The notes under the pieces: generated by a model | Seen by the model: only the letters and a program-made list of their open reading frames with translations | Told to the model about the DNA's origin: nothing | Database searches by the model: none | From: Dyadobacter sp. CY312 | GTDB lineage: Bacteria; Bacteroidota; Bacteroidia; Cytophagales; Spirosomataceae | Assembly (NCBI RefSeq): GCF_021390535.1 | Contig: NZ_JAJUXG010000021.1 | Coordinates: 1 to 64,000 of the forward strand | Length of the DNA stretch: 64,000 bases | Reading direction: 5' to 3' | In this document: one piece after another, positions 1 through 8,163 of the stretch | Layout of the letters: each line of letters opens with the position of its first letter | How positions within the stretch are numbered: position 1 is the stretch's first letter | Made by a program: the position numbers and the translations under genes

Positions 1-68
1 AATTTAAAAGACATCGAATAGTCCTTCTGCGTTCGTTTAACATACTTGGTTTCAGGATTCTCTTGCAT
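1..68 (-). CDS. IS3-family transposase OrfA, N-terminal fragment
   Basis: An ATG on the minus strand at 68-66 opens a frame that runs off the window edge and gives 22 residues, including KYVKRTQKDYSMSFK. This resembles the start of the helix-turn-helix OrfA protein of Bacteroidota IS3-type elements, which binds the element ends and supplies the first half of the transposase. The call rests on a short stretch and on the IS-like end just upstream. Whether the rest of the gene is intact cannot be judged. Confidence 0.5.
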   Translation of the reverse strand, partial: MQENPETKYVKRTQKDYSMSFK

Positions 69-107
69 AGCTGTACAATTTGTGTATCGCTATTTCAGGA
101 CGGGACA
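1..107 (-). mobile_element. end of an IS3-like insertion sequence, partial
   Basis: The minus strand from about 107 down to 1 reads like the left end of an insertion sequence: a terminal segment starting TGTCCCGTCCTGAAATAG, a short leader, then the start of a transposase-like reading frame at 68. The rest of the element lies outside the window. The terminal sequence and protein start match my recollection of Bacteroidota IS3-family elements. The other end and any target-site duplication cannot be seen, so the outer boundary near 107 is approximate. Confidence 0.5.
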
Positions 108-116
108 TGTCTAAGA

Positions 117-156
117 AAAAAGGGAGTTGGGATTTTAAATTCCCAACTCCCTTTTT
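117..156. terminator. intrinsic terminator after the phosphatase pair
   Basis: A perfect 16-bp inverted repeat (117-132 against 141-156) with an 8-nt loop and A/T runs at both ends. On the minus strand it follows the stop of the phosphatase gene at 254 and ends in a U tract, so it should close that operon. It may also stop transcription coming from the IS side. Confidence 0.75.
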
Positions 157-253
157 CATCTGCGCCACTGCTTCCAGGAGCGTCTGACTTATTTCTAAAC
201 AAGTAACGGTCGAATTGTAAACTTTGAGCTAATTACTGTCAACTCAAAACCAA

Positions 254-1909
254 TTACTTTTTCAAAGCCTCCTGAACCGGCGTGCCGATGTTACCGCTTG
301 TAGGTAAAATATGCAGTAGTGAAGCAATGGTTGGTGCAATGTCGGACACCGAAGTCCTTTTCAGTGTTTCGCCTTTATTAATACCCCATCCAAACATTAC
401 GAAAGGAACCTGGGTATCGTAGTTGTAAGGAGTGCCATGGGATGTGCCGGTGGTACTTCCATAAAACCAGCCCGGTTGTGAAATGATCTGAATTTCACCG
501 CTTCGTTTAGCATGTATGTTGTTCTTAAACAATTCGAGCTGGTAGGTATTCAGTGGTGCTTTACCCATATCGGTAAGGTCAAGTATATCGGCAATACCTG
601 GAACCTTGATCAGCTCTTGTTTCAATACAGATGCAACATCGGCTATTGTGATTTTCTTTTTTCTCAACAACACGTGATCAAAGTAAAGCTGATTGTTATC
701 AGTAGCAATAACATATTCTCCCTCACCAAAAGCCTCTGTCAAAGAATTTTTTACAGCAGCGGTTACCAGCTTTCTCTGAATTAAACCGGCAGGCAGCTTG
801 TGTTCCTGAGCAAAGCCGGGCACATCTACCACACCATGGTCAGCCGTGAGGAAAACGGTATATTCTCCTTTCCCCACCCATCCGTCAAGGAAGTTGAAAA
901 GGTCTGCAAATTCACGGTCCAGACGAAGGAAATCATCTTGCTGTTCAACAGAATTTGGCCCTACACTGTGTCCGATCTTATCAGGCGTAGAAAAACTGAT
1001 GGCCAGGAAATCAGTATCTTTTCCTTTGCCCAGATTCTCTCCTTTTACAGCTTCTATCGCCATTTCTTTGGTAATGGTGTTTCCCCAGGGCGTGTTGGTT
1101 ACTACGCCAAAGGCATCTCCGGCCAGGCCTGCAAGTTCATATGGGAATACGGGCTTTTGAGCTCCCGGTAGTTTGCCTTCCCATGGAGAGTCGTCAGGAG
1201 AGCTTTGGATGTACTGATCGGCCGGTAGCAGTAATTGCCATCCTTTTTTCAAATATTCCGACGGCATTTTTTTTGCATTATAATCTTTTGCCCATTGCGG
1301 TAGGTCGTTCATATAATACGTGCTCGATACCCAGTTCCCTGTTTTGGAATCGAACCAGTACGCTCCGTTTGCAGTGTGACCAGCAGGTAAAATAGAGCCT
1401 CTGTCCTTTATTGATATACCAATCGTCTTGTTACGGAAATTAGTAGCAATTCGTAACTGATCGGTAACGGTGCTCACAAGCAGGTTGCGGGGCGACATTT
1501 TCCCGACACTTTTATTGTTACTTCCTACGGTTGCAACGGTGCTGTCTTCAACACAATATACGCCTCTGTCTGCAACTTTATCGTGCCACTCATTACCTAC
1601 TATACCATTAATAGCAGGTATGGAACCGGTGTAAACCGAGGCATGGCCGGCTGCTGTAACTGTGATGGCATAGCTGTAATGATTATTTCTGCAATTGAAA
1701 CCTTCGTTCATCATGCGCTTAAAGCCACCTTCCACATATTGGTCATAATATCGGTAGAGGTAATCGTAACGCATTTGATCCACTACTATACCAACCACCA
1801 GCTTGGGGCGTGCGAGGGTAGTTGGTTTGGTAATGGCTTTTTTTGTTGTTTGTGCATATCCACTACAAATTAAAAACATGGATGCAACGAAAAGGGTTAG
1901 TTTTTTCAC
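254..1909 (-). CDS. PafA-type alkaline phosphatase (copy 1)
   Basis: Secreted phosphomonoesterase of the alkaline phosphatase superfamily, expected to release phosphate from organic phosphate esters in the periplasm. Residues 1-19 form a signal peptide ending GYA/Q. The PafA active-site set can be followed with correct spacing: D44, Thr nucleophile T85 in TVTAAGH, N106 in GIVGNEW, K168 and R170 in KDR, D310 and H314 in DKIGH, D357 and H358 in TADHG, and H491 in SHGTPY. The Lys-x-Arg pair separates phosphomonoesterases of this type from phosphodiesterases. It lies 43 bp downstream of a second copy on the same strand, probably in one operon. Family and active site are read from sequence; substrate range is inferred. 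Confidence 0.92.
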   Translation of the reverse strand: MKKLTLFVASMFLICSGYAQTTKKAITKPTTLARPKLVVGIVVDQMRYDYLYRYYDQYVEGGFKRMMNEGFNCRNNHYSYAITVTAAGHASVYTGSIPAINGIVGNEWHDKVADRGVYCVEDSTVATVGSNNKSVGKMSPRNLLVSTVTDQLRIATNFRNKTIGISIKDRGSILPAGHTANGAYWFDSKTGNWVSSTYYMNDLPQWAKDYNAKKMPSEYLKKGWQLLLPADQYIQSSPDDSPWEGKLPGAQKPVFPYELAGLAGDAFGVVTNTPWGNTITKEMAIEAVKGENLGKGKDTDFLAISFSTPDKIGHSVGPNSVEQQDDFLRLDREFADLFNFLDGWVGKGEYTVFLTADHGVVDVPGFAQEHKLPAGLIQRKLVTAAVKNSLTEAFGEGEYVIATDNNQLYFDHVLLRKKKITIADVASVLKQELIKVPGIADILDLTDMGKAPLNTYQLELFKNNIHAKRSGEIQIISQPGWFYGSTTGTSHGTPYNYDTQVPFVMFGWGINKGETLKRTSVSDIAPTIASLLHILPTSGNIGTPVQEALKK

Positions 1910-1952
1910 AGTTCAGGAATTTGGTTTAACATAAAAAATCTTGGCGAAGGAT

Positions 1953-3620
1953 TTACTTTTTTAAAGCTTCTTCAACCGGGTTACCCACATTTCCACTTGG
2001 AGGTAAAATATGAAGCAGCGCTGAAATAGTCGGAGCTATGTCGGCAATGGTAGTTCTGCGTAAAGTCTCACCTTTATTCACGCCCCAGCCATAAAGAAGA
2101 AATGGTACGTGGGTATCATAATTATAAGGCGTTCCGTGGTCAGTTCCGGTTCCGTATGACGATGCAAACCAGCCTGGCTGAACAATTACCTGTATGTCAC
2201 CGCTCCGTTTCGCGTTGATATTATTTTTGTAAAGTTCCAGCTGATAGGTGTTGAGCGGCGCTCTGCCAATGTCTGTTAAGTTGATCACATCGGCTATACC
2301 CTGAACAGGAATTAAGGTCTCTCTTAAAACTTTGTAGACATCCTCAATCGAAACTTTTTTCTCTTTCAGCAGGGCGTTGTTCAGGTACAACTGATAATTT
2401 TCAAAAGCCTGAACGTACTCTCCTTCTCCAAAAGCGTCATTAAGTGACTTTACGATGGTCCGGGTGAGGGTAGTGGGGTTCATCAATCCTGCCGGAAGCT
2501 TGTGTTCCTGCCAAAAAGCCGGCACATCCATTGCGCCATGATCAGCAGTGAGAAATACGGTATAATTTCCCTTGCCAGTCCAGGAGTCAAGAAAGTTAAA
2601 CAGGTCAGCAAATTCCATGTCCAATTTGAGGTAGTTGTCTTCCTGTTCCACAGAATTTGGACCAAAAGCATGACCGATCCGGTCCGGAGTTGAAAAGCTT
2701 ACGGCAAGAAAATCAGTATCCTTACCTTTGCCCATGTTTTCTCCTTTAATGGCTGCAATGGCCATTTCTTTAGTCATTGTATTTCCCCATGGAGATGTGG
2801 TAATTACGCCAAAAGCATCTCCTGCTGTTCCGATAAGTTCATGAGGGAAAATCGGTTTTGCAGCTCCTGACAGAGTTCCTTCCCAAGGCACATCATCCGG
2901 CGAGCTTTGGGTATATTGTTCAATCGGTAACAAGGTGTTCCAACCACGGCGAAGGTATTCGGAAGGCATTTTTTTATTATTGTAATCCTGTACCCACTGA
3001 GGAAGTTCGTTGCCATAATAGGTACTGGTAACAAAGTTTCCGGTTTTGGAGTCGAACCAATAGGCTCCATTTGCTGCATGTCCTGCGGGCAGAATAGACG
3101 CCCTGTCTTTAATGGCAACACCGATGGTTTTAGATCTGAAATTGGTAGCAATCCGAAGCTGATCTGTCACAGTGGTTGTAAGGAGGTTACGCGGAGACAT
3201 CTTGCCAACTGTTACGTTAGAACTACCAACTGTTGCAACCGTCTTATCTTCGGTGCAGTATACGTTTGATGCTTTTGATTTGTCGTACCAGTCGTTTCCT
3301 ACAATACCGTTCACTGCTGGTAAAGCTCCTGTGTAAACCGCGGAATGACCCGCCGCAGTTACTGTCAGTGCGTAGTGATAGTGATTGTTCCGGCAGTTAA
3401 AGCCTTCATTCATGAGTCTTTTTAACCCACCTTCCTTGTATTTGTCGTAGTATCGGTACAGGTAGTCATAGCGCATTTGGTCCACCACTATACCCACAAC
3501 CAGTTTCGGTCGGGCCAGTGTGGTATTTTTAGCTTTAACCACAGTTTGACCCGTTGCGGAGGTAGTAACTGCTGCGAATGCGATTAGGAGATGAAGTAGA
3601 AATCCGGATATTCGTTTCAT
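1953..3620 (-). CDS. PafA-type alkaline phosphatase (copy 2)
   Basis: Paralogue of the neighbouring phosphatase, homologous along its full length, with the equivalent active-site residues (D47, T88, N109, then KDR, DRIGH, TADHG and DHGTPY motifs). I place the start at the ATG at 3620, which begins a signal peptide (MKRISGFLLH...) and gives 555 residues. The frame stays open upstream to 3878, but that extension crosses a strong terminator, overlaps the next gene and has no signal-like start. It is first in the two-gene unit read towards 254. Having two near-copies suggests a recent tandem duplication, perhaps with divided substrate range or added dosage. Confidence 0.92.
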   Translation of the reverse strand: MKRISGFLLHLLIAFAAVTTSATGQTVVKAKNTTLARPKLVVGIVVDQMRYDYLYRYYDKYKEGGLKRLMNEGFNCRNNHYHYALTVTAAGHSAVYTGALPAVNGIVGNDWYDKSKASNVYCTEDKTVATVGSSNVTVGKMSPRNLLTTTVTDQLRIATNFRSKTIGVAIKDRASILPAGHAANGAYWFDSKTGNFVTSTYYGNELPQWVQDYNNKKMPSEYLRRGWNTLLPIEQYTQSSPDDVPWEGTLSGAAKPIFPHELIGTAGDAFGVITTSPWGNTMTKEMAIAAIKGENMGKGKDTDFLAVSFSTPDRIGHAFGPNSVEQEDNYLKLDMEFADLFNFLDSWTGKGNYTVFLTADHGAMDVPAFWQEHKLPAGLMNPTTLTRTIVKSLNDAFGEGEYVQAFENYQLYLNNALLKEKKVSIEDVYKVLRETLIPVQGIADVINLTDIGRAPLNTYQLELYKNNINAKRSGDIQVIVQPGWFASSYGTGTDHGTPYNYDTHVPFLLYGWGVNKGETLRRTTIADIAPTISALLHILPPSGNVGNPVEEALKK

Positions 3621-3756
3621 ATTTTGTGAAAAGTAATAAACGTTAAATATAAGGGAAGCCTGCCAGTGTATTGAGCAGAGGCAGGTTTTTAATTTTATTT
3701 TAATATTCTCCCGGATTGAATACGGTAAATATCTCATTATATACCATTCTGAATGC

Positions 3757-3792
3757 AAAAAACCGGACTGCCATTTCGCAGTCCGGTTTTTT
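3757..3792. terminator. bidirectional intrinsic terminator
   Basis: A perfect 15-bp stem (3757-3771 with 3778-3792) around a 6-nt loop, flanked by A and T runs. It follows the M16 protease stop at 3808 on the minus strand and separates that gene from the phosphatase pair. This supports starting the second phosphatase at 3620 rather than reading through the hairpin. Confidence 0.85.
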
Positions 3793-3807
3793 GATTTTCT
3801 TGAAAAC

Positions 3808-6618
3808 TTATTTTTTCTCTGTTCCGCCCAAAGCACCAGGTGCTTTTTCAGTTGCAGCACCTGCTTTGCCTTTTGCAAAATCTCCCGCTTTTATGATACT
3901 CAGCTTCGAGTAATCGATGTGCTTTTGCATTGCAGCTTTAATTTTTTCCGGAGTCAATGCTTCGAGATTTTTTTCGAAATCAGCATCCCACTGCATCGTT
4001 CTGTTCAGGTACAGATTGTTCGTGAGTGTATTGGCCAGAGAAGCATCCTGTGCACGTGCAACCTGACGTGACTGTAAATACCCCGACTTAGCAGCTGCAA
4101 TTTCTTCGGCAGTGAAGCCTTCTTTCAGCACTTTGTCTATTTCTTCTTTAAATGCCGCTTCCAGTTTCTCTGCATTTTGCGGAGCGTAAATGGCATACGA
4201 CATGAAAGATCCGTTTTTATCCAGTGAACTTGCTGAAACCTGTGAACCGACACCATAGCTCAATCCTTCTTTCTGACGGATACGCGTAGCAAGGCGTGAA
4301 TTCAGAAAGCCTCCGCCAAGCATATAGTTGCCAAGAACCAACGCCGGATAATCCGGGTCGCTATCCTGCAACGGCATGTTCATACCAGCTACAAACATTG
4401 CATTTGCCTTGTCTGGTGTTTCAATAGCTTTGTTCTCTGCTTTCACTGCCTGATATGGGGAAGCGATGCGGCTAAACGCTTTCGCACTTTTCCATGTTCC
4501 AAATTCCGTGTTCAACACTTTCTGTACCGCAGCCTGATCAAAGTCCCCAACCACAGTTGCAGATGCATTATTTGCTCCGTAAAAGTCTTTGTGGAATTGT
4601 TTCAGTTGATCCAGCGTAGTTTCTTTCAGGCTTGCAACATCCTCGTCGAATGTACCAACATAACGGACATCTCCTTTTGGATATGGACTTGTAATGCGAC
4701 GATATTGGGTGAAAGCAATCGCTTGTGGTTCGCTGCGCTGCGATTCAATGCCGGCCAGTTCTTCCTGCTTCAATTTTTCGAATTCATTTTCGTCAAACGA
4801 AGGGGTTTTTAATACTTCGGCCACCAGCTTTATTACAGCCGGCATATTGTCTCTTGTCGTTTCAATGTTAGCGCCTGCCTGGTTTCCGGCACCAAAGAAA
4901 CTAACCCTTGCTTTAAGTCTGTCGAACTCGTCTTTAAGCTGTTGGCGCGTTTTGGTTTTGGTCCCTTTATCAAGCATCGAGCCGGTCAGGTCAGAAATGG
5001 TTGCTTTGTTTGTCAGGCTTTTTTCATCGCCATAACGTAGCGTGATTTTAGCCGCAACCACGTTTCCACGTGTTTTCTTGGTCAAAAGCGCCGTTTCAAT
5101 CGTGCCAGCTTTTTCAGTACGAACTGTTCTTGATTCGATATTAGCCGGAGCCGGATCAAATGCTTCACCTTCGGCTACAACAGCTTCGCCTTTGTAGTTT
5201 TTAACAAGCTCTTCAACATTAGGTGCTTCCGGTATTTCGGCACGGACGGGATTTGCCTCTGGTACAAATGTTCCCAAAGTACGATTTGAAGGTTTGAAAT
5301 AGTGTTGTGCTACTTTAAAAACATCGTCAGCAGTTACTTTGCGAATGTTGTCGCGGGAAAGGAAGGCAAGTCTCCAATCGCCGGTTGCAATGGCTTCGCT
5401 GATACTCAAACCAATACGTTCTGAATTACGGAATTCAAGATCCCAGTTTTTCAATAAAGTTGTTTTTGCACGTTCAACTTCCTCAGCCGAAGGTTTGGTT
5501 GTTGCAGCAGAATCAAGGGTTGCAGTAAATGCATGGCGTGCTTCGTCCAATGATTTTTCTTTCAGCACCTCAGCACCAAACAGTACCATTCCTGGGTCAA
5601 ACAGCTGAAAACTAAATCCAAATTGTGAAGAAGCTTTTTTGGTATTGACCATGTTCTTGTAAAGTTTTCCGTTTGGCTCCGAAGTAAGAACTTCTGTCAG
5701 TACTTCCAGAGCAGGATAATCCTTATGAGAACCAGGCATGACGTGGTAAGCCGCCATGATCATTTGTATATCGCCAGTTCTTTTTAGCTCCACAAATCTT
5801 TCGCCGTCCTGCGTAGGTTCTACCGTGTATGATTTTGGAAGAACACGTGCAGGTTTTTCAATCTTGCCAAAATATTCATTGATCAATGCCAGCGTTTTTG
5901 GTTCATCAATTTTACCTGCAACAGTTAATACTGCATTATCCGGCTGATAATATTTTTTGTAAAATGCCTGTAAGTTTTCAATCGGAACGCGTTCAATGTC
6001 TGACCGGTTTCCAATAGTTGATTTTCCGTAGTTGTGCCACAAAAATGATCCTGACAACACACGCTCCATCAATACACGGAAAGGACTGTTTTCCCCTGAT
6101 TCAAATTCATTACGTACCACGCTGAACTCGCTGTCAAGATCCTTTTTAGCGATAAATGAATTGATCATCCTGTCGGCCTCCATGTCAAGCGCCCATTTCA
6201 GGTTGTCTTCCGATGCAGAAAATGTTTCGTAGTAGTTAGTACGGTCGTACCAGGTTGTGCCGTTCGGGCGTGCTCCGTGAGCGGTCAGTTCCTGAGGTAT
6301 GTTCGGATGTTTTGGCGTGCCTTTAAACACCATGTGTTCCAGCAAATGTGCCATCCCGGTTTCGCCATATCCTTCGTGGCGTGAACCTACAAGATAAGTA
6401 ATGTTGACGGTGATGGTTGGCTTGGAAGGGTCCGGGAACATCAGGACTTTAAGTCCGTTTTCCATGGTGTACTCTGTGATTCCTTCCACAGACGTAACTT
6501 TTTTCATCCCTTTCGGAAGTTCCTGCGCAGTAACGGGAACCGTCAGAAAAGCTGTGATAATGAAACCGGCAATAGCCTTTATTCCACTTGATTTTACTTT
6601 TTTAGATTTGATGATCAT
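3808..6618 (-). CDS. M16 family zinc metalloprotease (pitrilysin-like)
   Basis: Secreted zinc peptidase of 936 residues with a signal peptide ending TVPVTA/Q near residue 31. The inverted zinc motif HLLEH is present (H91, E94, H95), and the third ligand is E171 in RNEFE, exactly 76 residues after H95 as in the family. The chain carries the full two-half M16 layout, active N-terminal half and catalytically silent C-terminal half, in one polypeptide. Such proteins degrade peptides in the periplasm or at the outer membrane of Bacteroidota. It appears monocistronic, with its own terminator. Peptide substrate is unknown. Confidence 0.93.
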   Translation of the reverse strand: MIIKSKKVKSSGIKAIAGFIITAFLTVPVTAQELPKGMKKVTSVEGITEYTMENGLKVLMFPDPSKPTITVNITYLVGSRHEGYGETGMAHLLEHMVFKGTPKHPNIPQELTAHGARPNGTTWYDRTNYYETFSASEDNLKWALDMEADRMINSFIAKKDLDSEFSVVRNEFESGENSPFRVLMERVLSGSFLWHNYGKSTIGNRSDIERVPIENLQAFYKKYYQPDNAVLTVAGKIDEPKTLALINEYFGKIEKPARVLPKSYTVEPTQDGERFVELKRTGDIQMIMAAYHVMPGSHKDYPALEVLTEVLTSEPNGKLYKNMVNTKKASSQFGFSFQLFDPGMVLFGAEVLKEKSLDEARHAFTATLDSAATTKPSAEEVERAKTTLLKNWDLEFRNSERIGLSISEAIATGDWRLAFLSRDNIRKVTADDVFKVAQHYFKPSNRTLGTFVPEANPVRAEIPEAPNVEELVKNYKGEAVVAEGEAFDPAPANIESRTVRTEKAGTIETALLTKKTRGNVVAAKITLRYGDEKSLTNKATISDLTGSMLDKGTKTKTRQQLKDEFDRLKARVSFFGAGNQAGANIETTRDNMPAVIKLVAEVLKTPSFDENEFEKLKQEELAGIESQRSEPQAIAFTQYRRITSPYPKGDVRYVGTFDEDVASLKETTLDQLKQFHKDFYGANNASATVVGDFDQAAVQKVLNTEFGTWKSAKAFSRIASPYQAVKAENKAIETPDKANAMFVAGMNMPLQDSDPDYPALVLGNYMLGGGFLNSRLATRIRQKEGLSYGVGSQVSASSLDKNGSFMSYAIYAPQNAEKLEAAFKEEIDKVLKEGFTAEEIAAAKSGYLQSRQVARAQDASLANTLTNNLYLNRTMQWDADFEKNLEALTPEKIKAAMQKHIDYSKLSIIKAGDFAKGKAGAATEKAPGALGGTEKK

Positions 6619-6738
6619 TCCAAATGAATTTAGTTTAGATACTCAAAATAGGACTTGAAAGTAAATAAGTGCATTTCATGAAACAATGATTTCATGATAA
6701 ACGGCAAAGAAAGGTACTTAAAACGAAGGAATACAGGC

Positions 6739-6861
6739 TTATTCAACAATGTTTGCAACAGGCATGATCACTCTTGTGGTATAATGGATACGAACCGTAT
6801 TATCTTTGTTCTCCGGACGAGGAATTGAAACCGTAAGTTTTCCGTTTGGTAACCAGTGAAT
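6739..6861 (-). other. 42-codon open frame without a start, possible gene remnant
   Basis: Between the divergent genes at 6618 and 6879, the minus strand has an open frame bounded by TGA (6864-6862) and TAA (6741-6739). It translates to plausible protein sequence such as WLPNGKLTVSIPRPEN and ends MPVANIVE. It has no ATG. It may be the tail of a decayed gene, or chance. I do not recognise the family. Confidence 0.2.
6774..6808 (+). promoter_or_regulatory. candidate promoter for the 6879 lipoprotein
   Basis: TATCTTTG at 6801-6808 matches the Bacteroidota -7 box TAnnTTTG. A TTG at 6774-6776 lies 24 bp upstream, near the usual 17-23 bp spacing. Transcription would start near 6815, leaving a leader of about 65 nt before the ATG at 6879. 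Confidence 0.4.
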
Positions 6862-6878
6862 TCATTTTGAAAAACATC

Positions 6879-7271
6879 ATGATCAAAAATCAAAAAATTG
6901 TCCAGGGCCTGCTTTTCCTATCATTCAGTATCCTGATCGGCTGCTCTGGCGGAATTCCTATTTCAACCAATACAAAATATCCTATCGAAGTGCTTCGTGA
7001 GGGCGAAATTCTGGAAAGACCTTATACCGAAATCGGGCTGATCGAGATCACGGATGAGGATACGCTTACAGCAAATCAGACCAAAGACAATCGTATGATG
7101 TTCAGAGGGAATGATGCTAAAACCAAGGAGCTTCTTACTGCACGACTGGTCCTTAAAGCTCAAAAAATCGGAGCAGATGCCATCATCAACGTAAAGTATA
7201 AATACTACACTTCGGTAGATAAGGAAGGGTATTTGCTGAATGGGATTGCCGTCAGGTACCGGGGAGAGTAG
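6879..7271 (+). CDS. small exported lipoprotein of unknown function
   Basis: I start this gene at the ATG at 6879; a TTG 33 bp upstream stays in frame but only adds residues before the signal sequence. The 130-residue product has a lipoprotein signal with lipobox LIGC (C22). The mature part ends in a block reading LKAQKIGADAIINVKYKY, which recalls the small alpha/beta fold of YbjQ and RcsF-type envelope proteins where a helix precedes GADA-hhNh. That fold assignment is an inference from one motif. The next gene, a thioesterase at 7356, follows after 84 bp on the same strand. Likely location is the outer membrane or periplasm. Confidence 0.7.
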   Translation: MIKNQKIVQGLLFLSFSILIGCSGGIPISTNTKYPIEVLREGEILERPYTEIGLIEITDEDTLTANQTKDNRMMFRGNDAKTKELLTARLVLKAQKIGADAIINVKYKYYTSVDKEGYLLNGIAVRYRGE

Positions 7272-7355
7272 GGGTTTGCTGCGATTTTAAACAGCTGTCA
7301 TCCGGTTTAGTAGACAATACATAACTGAAATTCGATAGCAAAACACTTTTTCAAT

Positions 7356-7889
7356 ATGCTTTTTACTGCTGATTTGTCTGATATGCCCGTTGAGGCGGAG
7401 TCCAGGGTGATCATAAGGTTTCAGGATTGCGATCCTTTGATGCACCTGAACAACTCAAAATATTTTGAATACTTCTTCAATGCCCGGGAGGATCAGGTTT
7501 CTAAACTTTACGGGTTCAGTTTCGAAGCCATGTTCAGGGAATTGCGTACCAGTTGGGTGGTATATCAGCACCAGATCGGATATGTGCGACCGGCCTTAAT
7601 CAGCGAATGGGTGCGCATAACTTCACGTGTCATTTATTACAATGAGGACACCATGGTGACCGAATATTTCATGACCAACGACCTGCGTACGGAGCTGAAA
7701 ACACTGCTTTGGACAACTTCGAAACACATCAGTATCACCAACGGAAAAAGAACCCCGCATCCGAAAGAAGTGATGGATTACCTTGGCGCCACTTGCGTAC
7801 CCAACCTTGATTTCCCAAGTCTGGAATTCAGTAGCCGGATTCATACGATCAAACAGGAGTTGTTGGCGGCGAATCAGGCAGGGAATTAG
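7356..7889 (+). CDS. acyl-CoA thioesterase, 4HBT hotdog family
   Basis: A 177-residue cytoplasmic protein of the hotdog-fold 4-hydroxybenzoyl-CoA thioesterase family, which hydrolyses acyl-CoA thioesters. The signature appears early as FQDCDPLMHLNN followed by YFEYFFNARED, with D26 as the likely catalytic acid. The length is slightly above a single hotdog domain (about 130-140), leaving a short C-terminal tail with no recognised feature. The start is an ATG; a second ATG at residue 10 is also possible. It may share a transcript with the upstream lipoprotein. The acyl substrate cannot be told from the sequence. Confidence 0.8.
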   Translation: MLFTADLSDMPVEAESRVIIRFQDCDPLMHLNNSKYFEYFFNAREDQVSKLYGFSFEAMFRELRTSWVVYQHQIGYVRPALISEWVRITSRVIYYNEDTMVTEYFMTNDLRTELKTLLWTTSKHISITNGKRTPHPKEVMDYLGATCVPNLDFPSLEFSSRIHTIKQELLAANQAGN

Positions 7890-7970
7890 GTATTTCAGCT
7901 GTTTGCTGTTGTGTCTTTGTGGGTTTGTTGTTGCCGAATTGGACAATTGAGATTTAGTCGGGGAAACACC

Positions 7971-8117
7971 TACGGAGCTTTCTTTTGAATGAAATTTCCA
8001 CATTTCTATAAAAAGGTAGCCACTCTGTGGCTTTGCCGATGGATGGTTCGATTAAGGCCCGATACGGGCTTCCTGTTTATAGAAAAGTAGTCCATCACTA
8101 GTCCCCTTGGCTCCGTA
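7971..8117. repeat. composite palindromic element with an internal three-way-junction fold
   Basis: An almost symmetrical inverted structure between convergent genes. The outer arms are TACGGAGC (7971-7978) and GCTCCGTA (8110-8117). Exactly 24 nt inside each lies a perfect 10-bp arm, TTTCTATAAA (8003-8012) and TTTATAGAAA (8076-8085). Inside these sit two local hairpins, AGCCAC/GTGGCT (8018-8032) and GGCCCG/CGGGCT (8056-8070). The stem can extend by three more pairs past one mismatch. It may be a REP or MITE-like repeat that also acts as a terminator for the TamB gene ending at 8164. Confidence 0.6.
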
Positions 8118-8163
8118 TGGAACCTCCTGATTGACTACATCATTGCTCATGAAAACAGATCAA

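Noticed and set aside
3621-3878. N-terminal extension of the second phosphatase
   Set aside because: It crosses a perfect terminator, overlaps the M16 gene, and places 86 non-signal residues before a clear signal peptide.
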